From positions 52,255,342 to 52,319,341 of the forward strand of contig CM068544.1 of NCBI GenBank assembly GCA_035048495.1: a stretch of DNA of 64,000 nt. Reading direction: 5' to 3'. The translations under genes and the position numbers were made by a program. Source of the DNA: Euptelea pleiosperma. Its lineage: Eukaryota > Streptophyta > Magnoliopsida > Ranunculales > Eupteleaceae. Positions 63,101-64,000 of the stretch are shown piece after piece; within the stretch, counting starts at the first letter, position 1; every line of letters starts with the position of its first letter. The notes below the pieces were generated by a model that saw nothing but the letters and a program-made list of their open reading frames with translations, had not been told where the DNA came from and searched no databases.

Positions 63101-64000
63101 ATCCATGCGTCAACGTCTCAAATTGGACTCAGTTTGTGTGTTATATTCCGAAGGCTATAACTTGTGACATTTTCGCAACCGGACCTCTTATTTTGGACTC
63201 AAACTCTTCCATTACTATTGTTTCAACACATTTGATGTATGGAACAAGATTCTTGACAGTCGAAACAAGTTAGCTCCATCCGTGCATCAACGCTTCAAAT
63301 TGGACTCAGTTTGTGTGTTACATTCCGAAGCCTATAACTTGTGACTTTTTCGCAACTGGACCTTGTAATTGGACTCAAACTCTTCCATTACTATTGTTTC
63401 AACACATTTGAAGTGTTGGAGCAAAATTCGGGACAGTCGAAAGAAGTTTGCTCCATCCGTTCGTCAAAGTCTCTAATTGGACTCAGTTTGTGTGTTACAT
63501 TCTGAAGCTTATAACTTGTGACGTTTTCGCAACCGGACCTCTTATTTTGGACTCAAACTCTTCCATTACTATTGTTTCAACAGATTTGATGTATTGGAAC
63601 AAGATTCTTGACAGTCGAAACAAGTTAGCTCCATCTGTGCATCAACGTCTCAAATTGGACTCAGTTTGTGTGTTACATTCCGAAGCCTATAACTTGTGAC
63701 TTTTTCGCAACCGGACCTCGTAATTAGACTCGAATTCTTCCATTACTATTGTTTCAACACATTTGCAGTGTTGGGACAAGATTCGTGACAGTCGAAACAA
63801 GTTTGCTCCATCCGTGCGTCAACGTCTCAAATTGGACTCAGTTTGTGTATTACATTCCGAAGCTTATAACTTGTGACTTTTTCGCAACCATACCTCGTAA
63901 TTGGACTCAAACTCTTCCATTACTATTGTTTCAACACATTTGAAGTGTTGGAACAAGATTCGTGACAGTCGAAACAAGTTAGCTCCATCCGTGCGTCAAC
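61880..64000. repeat. Recurrent dimer-rich block, copy D (cut by the window end)
   Basis: Dimers from 62260 and 62611, then the caaagtctctaattgg monomer at 63448 and the next class at 63749. These two lie 26,164 bp downstream of copy B's 37284 and 37585. Its left part carries many single-base indels. Confidence 0.75.

Larger units (their letters stand above)
12309..64000. repeat. 177-bp tandem satellite array with higher-order structure
   Basis: About 51.7 kb of head-to-tail monomers, roughly 290 copies, continuing past the window end. The consensus monomer is 177 bp, about 42% GC, with about nine CpG sites. The class carrying cttatttt is 178 bp. Classes are told apart by fixed differences: acgttccgaagcttata with gtgaattttt; atattccgaaggctata with gtgacatttt and cttattttgg; ttaccttccgaagcccata; gtgacgtttt with agagctcg; and taagggcttttagcaatcgg. 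Some classes carry an AAGCTT, GAATTC or ACTAGT site. All copies followed have the same orientation and no transposon interrupts them. Monomer length near the nucleosome repeat and the higher-order pattern suggest a centromeric or other heterochromatic satellite; that role is inferred. Confidence 0.98.

Noticed and set aside
12612..63943. About one hundred repeated open frames of 60-130 codons in the satellite
   Set aside because: They follow the 177-bp period, begin mostly at non-ATG starts, end at class-specific stops and resemble no protein family. They are by-products of the repeat.
12309..64000. A CRISPR-like or spaced-repeat array
   Set aside because: There are no short repeats separated by unique spacers. 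The whole 177-bp unit is repeated, and the surroundings are a plant genome.

Overview
The window looks like nuclear DNA of a flowering plant, probably a eudicot. Evidence: remains of a plant cytochrome P450 (CYP714-like), a plant L1-type LINE with an endonuclease / reverse transcriptase / zf-RVT layout, AT-rich intergenic DNA with MITE-like elements, and a very large satellite array. The species cannot be named from the sequence. I see no intact protein-coding gene, no rRNA or tRNA gene and no CRISPR array.

Layout. (1) Bases 1-2008 hold a decayed P450: the end of an early exon (3-75) and the last exon (1571-2008), the latter broken by several frameshifts and stops. A 339-bp AT-rich MITE-like element (1146-1484) lies between them. 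(2) Bases 2009-5636 are mostly featureless. Exceptions are a hairpin-rich GC island (2322-2589), a minute LINE-tail insertion with its own target-site duplication (4604-4641), and one ambiguous exon-like stretch (5128-5290). (3) Bases 5654-11797 are one minus-strand LINE, 5'-truncated inside ORF1 and flanked by a perfect 17-bp target-site duplication; both of its ORFs are dead. (4) Bases 11815-12208 are unique sequence with a 25-bp inverted repeat, followed by a 100-N scaffold gap (12209-12308).

(5) From 12309 to the window end (about 51.7 kb, some 290 monomers) there is one head-to-tail satellite with a 177-bp monomer (about 42% GC; one variant class is 178 bp). All copies I followed run in the same direction and I saw no transposon inside. 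The array is not flat. Distinct monomer classes are arranged in higher-order repeats: a 709-bp tetramer, and larger periods of 2,095, 2,805 and 3,514 bp (about 12, 16 and 20 monomers, differing by one tetramer). Above that are multi-kilobase copies: about 10.5 kb repeated at an offset of 14,401 bp, about 2.1 kb at 21,047 bp and about 3.5 kb at 19,301 bp. Rare scars (a 31-bp microhomology deletion, a deletion filled with locally copied sequence, a private 3-bp deletion) recur at these offsets and record how the array grew. A 177-bp monomer with higher-order structure fits a centromeric or other heterochromatic satellite, but centromere function is inference. The many 60-90-codon reading frames in the array are by-products of the repeat, not genes.

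The strongest candidate for something undescribed is the satellite family and its nested higher-order architecture. Its outer parts (12.3-14.6 kb and about 54.6-63.1 kb) carry many scattered single-base indels that the central part lacks, so consensus quality must be considered before reading biology into those zones.
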